Positions 47,071 to 56,073 of a stretch of 64,000 nucleotides of DNA are shown piece by piece. Position 1 is the first letter of the stretch, and each line of letters starts with the position of its first letter. The notes beneath the pieces were generated by a model. That model searched no databases. It was not told where the DNA came from and saw nothing but the letters and a program-made list of their open reading frames with translations. This DNA is from Gammaproteobacteria bacterium (GTDB lineage: Bacteria; Pseudomonadota; Gammaproteobacteria; Nevskiales; Nevskiaceae), in contig JAHZLQ010000017.1 in the NCBI GenBank assembly GCA_022599775.1, positions 1-64,000 on the forward strand, in the 5' to 3' direction. The position numbers and the translations under genes were made by a program.

Positions 47071-48003
47071 TCATTCTACGCGATCGGGCGACTCAGCCGC
47101 GCCCGCCGCCATTTCCAGCGCGCGCTTGTACAGCGCGTTCTTGCGCTGGCCCGTGAGTTCGGCGGCGACACGCGCCGCACGCGAGGGCTCCAGTTCGCCC
47201 AGCAGCGCACGCAGGATGCGATCGGCCTCATCCGGCTGCGCGGAATCGGCCGCGCCCTCGATCACCAGGACGAACTCGCCGCGCGAGCGGTTGCCGTCCT
47301 CGGCCAACCACTCGCACAGCCTCGACGCCGTGTCGGTGATCGACTGTTCGAAACGCTTGCTCAGCTCACGCGCCAGGCAGATGCGCCGAGCTGCCCCCAG
47401 CACCTCGGCGCAGTCCGTCAGACATTCAGCGATGCGGTGACTCGATTCGTAGACGATCAGGGTGTCGCGACAATCCGCCAGCGCTTCCAGGCGGCTACGC
47501 CGCGCGCCGCGACGCGACGGCAGGAAGCCTTCGAACACGAAACGGTCGCTGGGCAGGCCGGACACCGACAGCGCGGCCACCACGGCGCAGGGCCCCGGCA
47601 CGGTCATCACCGGAACCCCGGCGGCACGCGAGGCGCGCACCAGCGCGAAACCGGGATCGCTGACCAGCGGTGTGCCGGCGTCGGATACCAGCGCGAGGCT
47701 TTCGCCCGCCAGGAGACGCGTGACCAGCTTGCCGGCGATTTCCGTCTCATTGTGCTCGTGCAAAGCGATCAACCGGGCCCGCACACCGAAATGCGACAGC
47801 AGACCGCCGGTTACGCGCGTGTCTTCGGCGCAGATCGCGTTCACCGCCGACAACACGCGCAGGGCGCGCGGCGAAAGATCGCCGAGATTTCCGATCGGCG
47901 TGGCCACGACATAAAGGTGTCCGTCCGACACCTCGGCAGAGGCCCGAGACGGGTCGATGGCTGCGGAGTCTGTCTCAGTGCTGGCGGGCGTCGGAGGATT
48001 CAT
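47071..48003 (-). CDS. rsmI: 16S rRNA (cytidine1402-2'-O)-methyltransferase RsmI
   Basis: About 310 residues. RsmI (YraL) methylates the 2'-OH of C1402, the same nucleotide that RsmH modifies at N4. The tetrapyrrole-methylase fold is shown by 'LYVVATPIGNLGDLSPRAL', 'AEDTRVTGGLLSHFG', 'VSDAGTPLVSDPG' and 'PGPCAVVAALSVSGLP'. The C-terminal 'AAELTGQRKNALYKRALEM' is the short HTH-like tail of the family. The start is the ATG at 48003; an alternative 18 codons upstream has no family match. It is divergent from lpoA. Confidence 0.94.
   Translation of the reverse strand: MNPPTPASTETDSAAIDPSRASAEVSDGHLYVVATPIGNLGDLSPRALRVLSAVNAICAEDTRVTGGLLSHFGVRARLIALHEHNETEIAGKLVTRLLAGESLALVSDAGTPLVSDPGFALVRASRAAGVPVMTVPGPCAVVAALSVSGLPSDRFVFEGFLPSRRGARRSRLEALADCRDTLIVYESSHRIAECLTDCAEVLGAARRICLARELSKRFEQSITDTASRLCEWLAEDGNRSRGEFVLVIEGAADSAQPDEADRILRALLGELEPSRAARVAAELTGQRKNALYKRALEMAAGAAESPDRVE
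47073..47078 (-). promoter_or_regulatory. -10 element of rnpB
   Basis: TAGAAT on the minus strand ends seven bases before the predicted RNA 5' end. It overlaps the last codons and the stop codon of rsmI. The -35 region is not obvious. Confidence 0.5.
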
Positions 48004-48092
48004 GCGGATCGCGAAATATTGCAAGGCGGCGGCCGGTGCAGCTGCCGTCAACGTCAAGGTTCAGCCACGCGAGCGTGTCATACTTTACATCT

Positions 48093-49895
48093 ATGCCCAA
48101 CGCACACCGACTCCCGGCTCTGTTGCTGGCCGCCACGCTTTGCGCCTGCGGCAGTCTCCCTGCGCGCGCGCCGGTCGCGCCCCCGGCGCGGCCCAGTCCG
48201 GCGACGCCCGATTGGCTGGCCGAAGCGGAGGCTGCGCTCGATGCCGGCGATCCCTTGGCCGCCGATCGCGCGCTGTCGCGCGTCGACCCTTCGCGCCTGC
48301 CGAGCGAACAGGCGATTCGCTTCCAGATCGCTCAGGCGCGCTCGCTGTTGCTGGAAGATCAGCCACAGCTGGCCGAGCAGGCGCTGCCGGAACCCTGGGC
48401 GATCGGCAATCGCAGCCTCGCGGCGAATGTGGAATCAGTGCGTGCCGACACCCAGGCGCGCCTGGGCCTGACGGTCACCGCCGTCAGCACGCTGGTGCGG
48501 CGCGAGGCCCTGCTGGACACGCGCGTACAACTCGACCAGAACCGCGATCACATCTGGAGCCTGCTGATGCAGGCACCGCTCGATCCGTCGATTGAACCGC
48601 AACTCGCCAACGCCGACCGCATCACACGCGGCTGGATCGATCTGGCGCGCATCATCCGGCGCTCGGCCGGTGCGCCACGTCCCAATGTACTGGCCGATTG
48701 GCGCGTGCAGTACCCGAACCATCCGGCCGAACTGGCGCGCGCGCAACAGGGACCGACCCAGGCCTGGCAATCCACGCAGTGGCAGAGCAGCGGCGGTCCG
48801 CTCAATCGCGTGGCCGTACTGCTGCCCTTGAGTGGACGCTACGCGGCGCCCGCCAACGCGGTTCGGGAGGGCTTGTTCACGGCCTGGCTGCAGTCCGGTT
48901 TGCCGCGATCGTCCATCGACGTTTTTGACACCGGCGACAGCGACAGCAGCTTCGAGCAGGCCTATCGCGAGGCGATGTACAGCGGTGCGGACTTCATCAT
49001 CGGTCCCCTGCAGAAGGAATACGTCGCGCGGCTCGCCGGTTCAGGCAGTTCAGTACCGGTGCTGGCGCTGAACTACCTCGACGCCAATCAATACACATCC
49101 GGACCGCTCTACCAGTTCGGCCTGGCGCCCGAGGACGAGGCCCGCCAGGCCGCAGAACAGGCGGTGTCCCAGAACCAGTCGCGCGCGATCGCGCTGGTGC
49201 CGGAAGGAGACTGGGGCGACCGCGTCTATGCGGCATTCGCCGAACGTCTGTCCCAGCTCGGTGGCCATGTCGCGCATGTTCGCCGCTACAGTACCGGCCA
49301 GAGTGATTTCTCCGAGCAGATTCAGGACTTGCTGGCGCTGCGCGAAAGCCAGGACCGGCACAACGCGCTGCGCGGCATCATCGGCTACTCCGCCGAATTC
49401 GAAACCCGTCCGCGCAGCGATGTCGATTTCGCGTTCGTGGCCGCCACGCCGACCCAGGCCCGCTCGATCCGCTCGCAGTTCCGTTACTTCCACGCCTCCG
49501 AACTGCCGATCTACGCCACCTCCATCGCCTATGACGGCAAGCGCGACCCCTCCAATGATCTCAGCGGACTGCGCTTTTGCGACATGCCCTGGATGCTGGA
49601 CCGCAGCGGCCCGTGGCACGCACTGCGCGCACAGATCCAGCCCAGTCTGAGCCCGGCACTGAGTTCTCAGACGCGCCTGCTGGCGCTGGGCTACGACGCC
49701 TACAAGCTGGCCGAGGCGCTCCAGGCTGGCCAGCTGTTTGCCGGCCGTTCGATCGACGGCGCCAGCGGATCATTGTCTCTGGACAACGGCAACAAGGTAT
49801 CGCGCCATCTGCAGTGCGCCATCATCCAGAATGGCGGTCTGCGCATGCTGCCGACGCCGTCGGCAGCGCAGCCCAGCTCCACGACGTGGCCCTGA
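48093..49895 (+). CDS. lpoA: LpoA, outer-membrane lipoprotein activator of PBP1A
   Basis: About 600 residues. The signal peptide and lipobox (LLAATLCAC) place the lipidated Cys near residue 18. The N-terminal half is TPR-like ('LLEDQPQLAEQALPEPW'), and the C-terminal half is a periplasmic-binding-protein-like domain starting 'NRVAVLLPLSGRYAAPANAVREG' with 'YSGADFIIGPLQKEYVARLA' further on. LpoA stimulates PBP1A from the outer membrane. Order rsmI/lpoA/yraN is the same as E. coli yraL-yraM-yraN. The ATG at 48093 was chosen because it gives the lipoprotein signal. Confidence 0.92.
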   Translation: MPNAHRLPALLLAATLCACGSLPARAPVAPPARPSPATPDWLAEAEAALDAGDPLAADRALSRVDPSRLPSEQAIRFQIAQARSLLLEDQPQLAEQALPEPWAIGNRSLAANVESVRADTQARLGLTVTAVSTLVRREALLDTRVQLDQNRDHIWSLLMQAPLDPSIEPQLANADRITRGWIDLARIIRRSAGAPRPNVLADWRVQYPNHPAELARAQQGPTQAWQSTQWQSSGGPLNRVAVLLPLSGRYAAPANAVREGLFTAWLQSGLPRSSIDVFDTGDSDSSFEQAYREAMYSGADFIIGPLQKEYVARLAGSGSSVPVLALNYLDANQYTSGPLYQFGLAPEDEARQAAEQAVSQNQSRAIALVPEGDWGDRVYAAFAERLSQLGGHVAHVRRYSTGQSDFSEQIQDLLALRESQDRHNALRGIIGYSAEFETRPRSDVDFAFVAATPTQARSIRSQFRYFHASELPIYATSIAYDGKRDPSNDLSGLRFCDMPWMLDRSGPWHALRAQIQPSLSPALSSQTRLLALGYDAYKLAEALQAGQLFAGRSIDGASGSLSLDNGNKVSRHLQCAIIQNGGLRMLPTPSAAQPSSTTWP

Positions 49896-50245
49896 AAGCC
49901 GGTCAGGCAGCGGAAACCCGGGTCCAGCGCTGGCTTGAGGCGCAAGGCTTGAAACTCATCAGTCGCAACCAGCACTCGCGCGGCGGCGAGCTCGACCTGG
50001 TGATGCGCGACGGCGATACCGTGGCCGTGATCGAAGTCCGCCAGCGCCGCAGCAGCCATTTCGGCAGCGCCGCCGAGTCTGTGGATGCGCGCAAACGTGC
50101 GCGCATCGTCCAGGCCACGCGCAGCCTGATCGCGCGTCAACCGGAGCTGGCGCGTCATCCGATCCGCTTCGACGTGGTCGCGATCGACGGTGACGACCGC
50201 ATCGACTGGTTGCGAAACGCGTTCGACGCCGGGGACTGGGCCTGA
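49886..50245 (+). CDS. yraN: YraN (UPF0102) nuclease-like protein
   Basis: 119 residues from a GTG at 49886 that overlaps the lpoA end by ten bases. UPF0102 proteins have a restriction-endonuclease-like fold; here 'GGELDLVMRDGDTVAVIEVRQR' carries the Glu, Asp and Glu-Val-Arg residues in place of the PD-(D/E)xK core, followed by 'HFGSAAESVDARKRARI'. Function is not established; a Holliday junction role has been proposed from structure. The family start (GQAAETRVQRWLEAQGL) agrees with the chosen GTG. Confidence 0.88.
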   Translation: MALKAGQAAETRVQRWLEAQGLKLISRNQHSRGGELDLVMRDGDTVAVIEVRQRRSSHFGSAAESVDARKRARIVQATRSLIARQPELARHPIRFDVVAIDGDDRIDWLRNAFDAGDWA

Positions 50246-50368
50246 GCGGCCAGGCCTGTCCCGATGTAGTCCTCGCCGCGAATCGGTCACGAATCGGTTC
50301 GATTTTCATCGCGATTGAAAACGCAATCTGGCCTAGAACTGAAGTCTGATTTCTCGGACGAACTGGCC

Positions 50369-51013
50369 ATGCTGACGCAAACGCTGACACGCCCTCGCTG
50401 GAGCGCATCCGCGGAAACGGACATCCCTGCCGCACTGTTTCAGCGCCTGCTGGAAGCCGGACTGATGCGCAGCTCGGCGCTGATCGTATTCGATGCCAAT
50501 GCACGCGCCGTATACACCAGCTCGGCCGCCCGCAAGCTGCTGAGCTGTCCCTGCGGCGACGGCGCCGTAGATGACACGCCGGCCGAGTCCTCGCGAATTG
50601 CCTGCAATGTCTTCGAGTGGCTTGATGGCGCCCTGCGGCGCGCCGCCCGCGCAGGCGAGGAGGGGCCGGTGATCCGCTGCACGCACGAGGGTCGAGAACT
50701 CCAGCTGCGCGTTCGTGCCGTGCCGGGTGGGATTCCGGGCCTGGACGGCCACGCGGTACTACTGATTCGCAACCGGAACGAACGGCCACGCGTCTCGCGC
50801 AGCGTGCTGCGTCGAACCTACGGCCTCACCGAAACCGAAGCGGCGCTGGCCGCGGAACTGGCAAGCGGCGCATCGACCCGTGACTTTGCCGCGATGCGCG
50901 GCATGTCCGTATTCACCGCGCGCACGCACCTCAAACGGGTGTTCTGTAAATGCGGCGTCAACAGCCAGAGCGAGCTGCTGCGGGAAATTCTGCTGGGTTT
51001 CGCGGTCGAGTGA
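50369..51013 (+). CDS. LuxR-type transcriptional regulator, orphan
   Basis: About 214 residues. The C-terminal LuxR helix-turn-helix (about 150-208) is clear: 'YGLTETEAALAAELASGAS' and 'MSVFTARTHLKRVFCKCGV'. The N-terminal 140 residues have a PAS-like look ('SALIVFDANARAVYTSSAARKLL') but match no named sensor domain that I can identify, and no response-regulator receiver or autoinducer domain is visible. No autoinducer synthase or sensor kinase gene is nearby. The ATG at 50369 was preferred; a TTG at 50315 would add 18 residues. It is convergent with sspB. Confidence 0.8.
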   Translation: MLTQTLTRPRWSASAETDIPAALFQRLLEAGLMRSSALIVFDANARAVYTSSAARKLLSCPCGDGAVDDTPAESSRIACNVFEWLDGALRRAARAGEEGPVIRCTHEGRELQLRVRAVPGGIPGLDGHAVLLIRNRNERPRVSRSVLRRTYGLTETEAALAAELASGASTRDFAAMRGMSVFTARTHLKRVFCKCGVNSQSELLREILLGFAVE

Positions 51014-51032
51014 ACCCGAGCGACCGATCGCG

Positions 51033-51437
51033 CTACTTCACCACCCGCAGATGTGAGCGGCCGGCCGGTTTGCCGGGTTCCGGCGATGGGCCCTGCGGCG
51101 GTGGCTCACCGCCGGGGTCCGCGGCCTCGACCTCGCCGAATACGATCCCTTCACCGGATTCCTTGGCGAAAATCGCCAGCACGGCACCCGATGGCACCCA
51201 GATATCGAACGCGCGCCCCGAAAAACGGGCGCTGAAATAGATCGGATCGCTATGCAGGTCCAGCCCCTGCACCGCACTCATGCTGACATTGAGCGTAATC
51301 CGCCCGTCCTGGACAAATTCGCGCGGCACTACCACGCCATCGGCGTCGGCCGCGGCGACCAGGTGCGGGGTGTAACCATTGTCAGCGGCCCATTCGTAAA
51401 TGGCGCGGATCAGATACGGACGTCGGGATTTGGCCAT
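51033..51437 (-). CDS. sspB: ClpXP protease specificity-enhancing factor SspB
   Basis: 134 residues. SspB delivers ssrA-tagged proteins from stalled ribosomes to ClpXP. The folded domain is recognised by 'RRPYLIRAIYEWAADNGYTPHLVA' at the N-terminus, 'ADGVVVPREFVQDGRITLNVS' and 'ISFSARFSGR'-like strand (here YFSARFSGRAFDIWVP). A Pro/Gly linker then leads to the C-terminal ClpX-binding tail, RSHLRVVK, which fits the LRVVK consensus exactly. Downstream of sspA, as in E. coli. Confidence 0.93.
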   Translation of the reverse strand: MAKSRRPYLIRAIYEWAADNGYTPHLVAAADADGVVVPREFVQDGRITLNVSMSAVQGLDLHSDPIYFSARFSGRAFDIWVPSGAVLAIFAKESGEGIVFGEVEAADPGGEPPPQGPSPEPGKPAGRSHLRVVK

Positions 51438-51507
51438 TGTTCCTTGGCGCGCCGGGCGCGCACTCAACTCAATTCAGGTTTGGCAAAGCCGGTTCTGCCA
51501 CCGGCGA

Positions 51508-52176
51508 TCACGCGGCGAGTGAACGTTCAACCGAAGACAGGCTGCGCTGAAAGGCTCCACGCGAGAACAACTTTTCGGCATAGGGGCGCATGCCCTCCAC
51601 CGAGTCCAGCGGAATCCCCAGCGACGGCAGGCGCCACAACAGTGGCGCCCAGGCACAGTCGACACAGCTCAGGTCGCTGCCCATGAAGAAGCCACGCGTG
51701 GGGAAAACGCGCGCCAGACCGAGCAGCTGTTCACGCAATAGCTTGCGCGAACGTTGCGCGCTCTGCGCGTTATCCGTGGAAAGCCCCTGCTCGGCCAGCG
51801 GGTACAGTACCGATTCCAGCTGATGCAGGGCCATGCGCACACGTGCACGGCCGGCGGGCTCCACCGGCAACAATGGCGGATGCGGATAGCGCTCGTCCAG
51901 ATATTCAGCGACCAAGCGGGCCGGATACAGCACGACTTCGCGGTCCGCCAGCGTCGGCAATACCTGAGATGGCGACAGCAGCAGCCAGTCCTCATTGGTT
52001 ACGCCGGGACGTATCCATTCGATCGCCGCGCCGTCGATGTCCTTTTCGGCCGCGACCAGGCGCGCCCAGTGGCTGCCCAGATCGCTTTCGCCCGAAAACA
52101 GCAGTATCCCGGCGCGGCGCGCGGACAGCACCGCGCCGGGACTATCGCTTCCTGTCTGTCTGCTTCGGGCCGACAT
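51508..52176 (-). CDS. sspA: Stringent starvation protein A
   Basis: About 222 residues, GST fold. SspA binds RNA polymerase and affects stationary-phase and stress transcription. N-terminal thioredoxin-like domain: 'GILLFSGESDLGSHWARLVAAEK', with the cis-Pro in 'SQVLPTLADREVVLY'. The C-terminal helical part has 'YLDERYPHPPLLP' and 'SDLSCVDCAWAPLLWRL'. The ATG at 52176 follows the petC stop by a few bases; a GTG two codons upstream is also possible. The order petA-petB-petC-sspA-sspB is typical of gammaproteobacteria. Confidence 0.93.
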   Translation of the reverse strand: MSARSRQTGSDSPGAVLSARRAGILLFSGESDLGSHWARLVAAEKDIDGAAIEWIRPGVTNEDWLLLSPSQVLPTLADREVVLYPARLVAEYLDERYPHPPLLPVEPAGRARVRMALHQLESVLYPLAEQGLSTDNAQSAQRSRKLLREQLLGLARVFPTRGFFMGSDLSCVDCAWAPLLWRLPSLGIPLDSVEGMRPYAEKLFSRGAFQRSLSSVERSLAA

Positions 52177-52182
52177 CCTCAC

Positions 52183-52935
52183 TCAGTGCACGTCGCGCCA
52201 GAACTCGCGCTTGAGCATGTAGGTCAGTCCGACCAGCAGCAGCATGTAGAAAAGAACCTTCATGCCCAGCGAGATGCGGTCGGCACGACCCGGCTCGGCG
52301 GCATAGATCAGGAAATTGGTGAGGTCGGCAATCATCTCCTCATATTCGTCCTGAGTCAGCTTGCCTTCCATCACGGTTTCCAGCTCGGGCGCGTGGTGCC
52401 CGCCGTGCTCCGCCTCGGCGTGCTCGCCCTCTGGCGCCTCGACCTGCGCGCGGAACCCCTGCTGCTCCCAGAGTACGTGCGGCATCGAGGCGCCGGGAAG
52501 CTGCAGGTTGTTGACGCCGGTGGCGGCCTTGCTCGGATCCACGTAGAAACCGTTGAGAAAGCTGTAGACCCAGGCCGGGCCGCGCTTGCGCGACACCAGA
52601 GACAGATCGGGCGGCTGCCGCCCGAACCAGCTTTCGGCCTGCGCCGGCATCGCCGACACGATCGGCTGCTGCACCTTCTCGGTGGTGAACATCAGGCTCT
52701 TCTCGACGAGCTCTTCGGGCAGGCCAAGATCGGCCGCGGCCCGGCTATAGCGCAGGTACTTGAGACTGTGGCAGCCCGAGCAGTAGTTCATGAAGTCGCG
52801 AGCACCACGCTGTACCGAAGCGATGTTGTCCGGGTGCGGGGTAAACGCAAAGACGGGCTCACCGCCGGCCGCGTTGGCGTGGGTGCTCAGCAGGCCTCCG
52901 AACAGGAGGCTGGACAGCAGAATCAGGCGCTTCAT
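52183..52935 (-). CDS. petC: Cytochrome c1 of the bc1 complex
   Basis: About 250 residues. Signal peptide (LILLSSLLFGGLLSTHANA), heme attachment site CSGCH in 'FMNYCSGCHSLKYLRYS', axial Met probably in the 'GASMPHVLW' segment, and a C-terminal transmembrane anchor (GMKVLFYMLLLVGLTYML). It passes electrons from the Rieske protein to cytochrome c. A His/Glu-rich insert (EHAEAEHGGHH) lies about 60 residues before the end. It overlaps petB by four bases. Confidence 0.95.
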   Translation of the reverse strand: MKRLILLSSLLFGGLLSTHANAAGGEPVFAFTPHPDNIASVQRGARDFMNYCSGCHSLKYLRYSRAAADLGLPEELVEKSLMFTTEKVQQPIVSAMPAQAESWFGRQPPDLSLVSRKRGPAWVYSFLNGFYVDPSKAATGVNNLQLPGASMPHVLWEQQGFRAQVEAPEGEHAEAEHGGHHAPELETVMEGKLTQDEYEEMIADLTNFLIYAAEPGRADRISLGMKVLFYMLLLVGLTYMLKREFWRDVH

Positions 52936-54173
52936 TCTGTGACCCTCTCCGGCACGGGCTTGACCTTCTCCAACTTGGTGTAGATCGGCATCAGCAGGAA
53001 GAACAGGAAGTAGTAGACCGTACCGAGGCGCGAGATCAAGGTGCCAGTGGGACTCGGCGGCTGCAGGCCGAGATAGCCCAGTACGCAGAACACGACGGCG
53101 AAGATCATCGCCAGAACCTTGAAGATCGGCCCCTTGTAGCGGATCGACTTGGCCGGCGAGCGATCCAGCCAGGGCAGGAAGAACAGGATCAGCACCGCCG
53201 CCCCCATCGTCGCCACACCCAGCAGCTTGTCCGGCACGGCGCGCAACATCGCGTAGAACGGGCCGAAGTACCACACCGGCGTGATGTGCTCAGGCGTGGA
53301 CAGGGCATTGGCTTCCTCGAAGTTGGGCTTTTCGAGGAACCAGCCGCCGCCGTCCGGCGCGAAGAATACGACGGCCAGGAAGATCAGCAGGAACACCGCG
53401 GCGCCGAACATGTCCTTGACGGTGTAGTACGGATGAAACGGAATGCCGTCCAGCGGGATACCGGTCTCGGGATCCTTGTGCTTCTTGATCTCGATGCCAT
53501 CCGGGTTGTTCGAACCCACTTCGTGCAGCGCCATCAGATGCGCCACGACCAAGCCGACCAGCACGAACGGAATCGCGATCACGTGCAGCGAGAACAGGCG
53601 ATTGAGCGTGGCGTCCGAAGGGATGTAGTCGCCCTGGATCCAGACCACGAGATCCGGACCGATGCCCGGAATCGCGCCGAACAACGAGATGATGACCTGC
53701 GCCCCCCAGTACGACATCTGGCCCCAGGGCAGCACGTAACCGCAGAAGGCCTCGGCCATCAGGCAGACGTAGATCAGGCAGCCGAAGATCCAGATCAGTT
53801 CGCGCGGTTTGCGATGCGAGCCGTACATCAGGGCGCGGAACATGTGCAGATACACGACGATGAAGAACGCCGAGGCCCCGGTCGAATGCAGGTAGCGGAT
53901 GATGTTGCCCCAGGGCACATCGCGCATGATGTATTCGACGGAATCGAAGGCTTCCGCCGCCGACGGCTTGTAGTGCATGACCAGGAAGATGCCGGTCAAC
54001 AGCTGGTTGACCAGCACCAGCATCGCCAGCGAGCCGAAGTAGTACCAGAGGTTGAAGTTCTTCGGCGCGTAGTACTCGGCGACGTGATCCTTCCACATCT
54101 TGGTGAGCGGGAAGCGATCGTCGATCCAGCCGAGAAAGCCGGTCGTCTTGTGCGGATTGGGCACGATGGCCAT
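52932..54173 (-). CDS. petB: Cytochrome b of the bc1 complex
   Basis: 413 residues with eight or nine transmembrane helices. Heme ligands are the His pairs in 'YLHSTGASAFFIVVYLHMFRAL' region (about 88-110) and 'RLFSLHVIAIPFVLVGLVVAHLMALHEVG' (about 190-218). The Qo-site PEWY motif is replaced by 'ITPVWYFGPFYAM' (PVWY), a variant seen in several proteobacteria. It forms the core of the quinol oxidation site. Coupled to petA (TGATG) and petC (ATGA). Confidence 0.95.
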   Translation of the reverse strand: MAIVPNPHKTTGFLGWIDDRFPLTKMWKDHVAEYYAPKNFNLWYYFGSLAMLVLVNQLLTGIFLVMHYKPSAAEAFDSVEYIMRDVPWGNIIRYLHSTGASAFFIVVYLHMFRALMYGSHRKPRELIWIFGCLIYVCLMAEAFCGYVLPWGQMSYWGAQVIISLFGAIPGIGPDLVVWIQGDYIPSDATLNRLFSLHVIAIPFVLVGLVVAHLMALHEVGSNNPDGIEIKKHKDPETGIPLDGIPFHPYYTVKDMFGAAVFLLIFLAVVFFAPDGGGWFLEKPNFEEANALSTPEHITPVWYFGPFYAMLRAVPDKLLGVATMGAAVLILFFLPWLDRSPAKSIRYKGPIFKVLAMIFAVVFCVLGYLGLQPPSPTGTLISRLGTVYYFLFFLLMPIYTKLEKVKPVPERVTE

Positions 54174-54772
54174 CAGGCGGCTCCTCCCTGGGTGTCTTCA
54201 CCGACCACGACTTCGGTTTCGGTTTCGTAGCGGTGCGGCGGCACCACCATGTTCAGCGGCGCGGGCACACCCTGGAACACGCGGCCGGCCAGATCGAACT
54301 TGGAGCCGTGACAGGGGCAGAAGAAGCCGCCCGGCCAGTTCGCATCAATGGTCGGTGCCGGGCTCTCCGGGTGGAATTTCGGTGAGCAACCAAGGTGCGT
54401 GCACACGCCCAGCATCACCAGATACTCGGGCTTGATCGAGCGATGCTGATTGGTGGCGTAGTCCGGCTGCTGCGGCTGCGCGGACTCCGGATCGCGCAGC
54501 CGCTTCTCGTCACCGGACAGCGAGGCCAGCATTTCCTCGGTGCGGTTGACGACCCAGACCGGCTTGCCGCGCCAGGCCGTGGTGATCATCTGACCCGCTT
54601 CGACGCCAGCGATGTTGATCGTCACCGGTGCGCCTAGCGCCTTGGCTCTTTCACTTGGCGAAAACGACGCCAGAAACGGCACCGCCGCCGCCACCGCCCC
54701 TGCGCCGCCGACGACCCCGGTCGCGACAGTCAGGAAGCGGCGTCGGCCAAGGTCCACGCCCTCATTACTCAT
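54173..54772 (-). CDS. petA: Rieske iron-sulfur protein of the bc1 complex
   Basis: 199 residues. Tat signal and membrane anchor: 'GRRRFLTVATGVVGGAGAVAAA'-like N-terminus (residues 9-30). The [2Fe-2S] ligands are in 'GVCTHLGCSP' and 'FCPCHGSKFD'. Pro loop 'FQGVPAPLNM' closes the cluster site. The start ATG at 54773-region gives a normal length. First gene of the petABC-sspAB run; its promoter should lie in the 143 bases before ubiI. Confidence 0.95.
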   Translation of the reverse strand: MSNEGVDLGRRRFLTVATGVVGGAGAVAAAVPFLASFSPSERAKALGAPVTINIAGVEAGQMITTAWRGKPVWVVNRTEEMLASLSGDEKRLRDPESAQPQQPDYATNQHRSIKPEYLVMLGVCTHLGCSPKFHPESPAPTIDANWPGGFFCPCHGSKFDLAGRVFQGVPAPLNMVVPPHRYETETEVVVGEDTQGGAA

Positions 54773-54915
54773 TCGGCCTTACCTTTGATTCGAAAACGAT
54801 TTGGGTGAGCGCGGCAGAGCAATCGGGTGGGAACTGGCTCTGCCTATCCGGTCAATTATAACGGGCGCTTAACGGCACCGTAAGCCACCATGAGCACACA
54901 AGTGCACTTGAGTGC

Positions 54916-56073
54916 TCAGATTCCGACGGCGCGGCGCAGCAAAGGGCCCTTGATCGCGGCCACACGGTCGACCAGGGCGAGCCCCAAACCGCGCACATTG
55001 TCGAGTCCCGGCGCCTGCAGACCGAACAGGCGATAGAGCGCATCCACCGTCGCCAGCATTTCCAGATTGGCGAGCTTGCGCGCCCGGCCATAGCGCGCCA
55101 GCACCCGTGCCGAACCCAGCTTCCGACCGGCGCGGCGTGCTTCCAGCGCACACCCCAGCAGCGCCTCGACGTCAGCCAGACCGAGGTTGAGGCCCTGCCC
55201 GGCCAGGGGATGCACCACATGGGCTGCATCACCGACCAGTGCCAATCCGGGCGCGTGGTAATCGCGCGCATGCAGCAGTCGCAGCGGCACCGCCTTGCGC
55301 GGCGTCATCTCGCCGATCAGCCCCAGGCAATCTTGCGAAGCCTGATGCAGCGCCTTGGCAAACCCGGCATCCGGCAGGGCCATGCGTTCTGCGGCACGTG
55401 TCGTTGACCAGACGATCGAACTGCGGCCGTCGGCCAGTGGCAGGAAGGCCAGCGGACCTTCCGGCAGGAAGCGCTGGTAGGCCGTGGCGCGATGCGGCCG
55501 TTCGGTCTGAACGTGGCTGACGATCGCCTGATGGGCATACGGCCAGCCGAGCGTCTCGATGCCGGCAAGCCGGCGCAGACTGGAACCGGCACCGTCCGCA
55601 GCGATCACCAGATCGGCCCGGATGTGTCCGCCGCCACTCAGGCCCAAGCGCGCGCCACCGGCTTCCACGGTGAAGCTGTCTACCGTTTCACCCTGCACCA
55701 GCCGTGCCGCGCCAAGACGATTCCACAGCGCATCGAGCAGCACATCGTGGGCGACGATGTAACCGAGTTCCGGCAACGCCGCCGCGGCCGCGTCAAAGCG
55801 CAGCGATAGCGCTGGATCGGCATTCCACACCTGCATGCCTTGATAGGCGCAGACCGGGTCGCCGGGCCAGGCACCAAGCGTGTCGAGAAACCGGCGCGAA
55901 CCCGGTGCGATGGCGTAGACCCGCGCGTCGACCTCGGCGCCCGGCGCGGGCGGACGCGTCGCAGCGCGGTCCACCAGCGCGACGTCGAAACCATTGCGCA
56001 GCAGCGCCAGGGCCGCGGCGGCGCCGACGATGCCGCCACCGACGATCACGATGTCGTGGCTTCGCGCGCTCAT
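54916..56073 (-). CDS. ubiI: UbiI/VisC-type FAD monooxygenase of ubiquinone synthesis
   Basis: 385 residues. FAD-dependent hydroxylase: GxGxxG motif 'IVIVGGGIVGAAAALALL', 'DLVIAADGAGSSLRRLAG' (DG motif) and 'ALVGDAAHVVHPLAGQGLNLGLADVEALL' (GD motif, about 285-313). It belongs to the UbiH/UbiF/UbiI group that hydroxylates the ubiquinone ring. Assignment to UbiI (C5) rests on the gene order ygfB-pepP-ubiH-ubiI shared with E. coli, because the paralogues are hard to tell apart by motif. ATGA overlap with ubiH. Confidence 0.85.
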   Translation of the reverse strand: MSARSHDIVIVGGGIVGAAAALALLRNGFDVALVDRAATRPPAPGAEVDARVYAIAPGSRRFLDTLGAWPGDPVCAYQGMQVWNADPALSLRFDAAAAALPELGYIVAHDVLLDALWNRLGAARLVQGETVDSFTVEAGGARLGLSGGGHIRADLVIAADGAGSSLRRLAGIETLGWPYAHQAIVSHVQTERPHRATAYQRFLPEGPLAFLPLADGRSSIVWSTTRAAERMALPDAGFAKALHQASQDCLGLIGEMTPRKAVPLRLLHARDYHAPGLALVGDAAHVVHPLAGQGLNLGLADVEALLGCALEARRAGRKLGSARVLARYGRARKLANLEMLATVDALYRLFGLQAPGLDNVRGLGLALVDRVAAIKGPLLRRAVGI

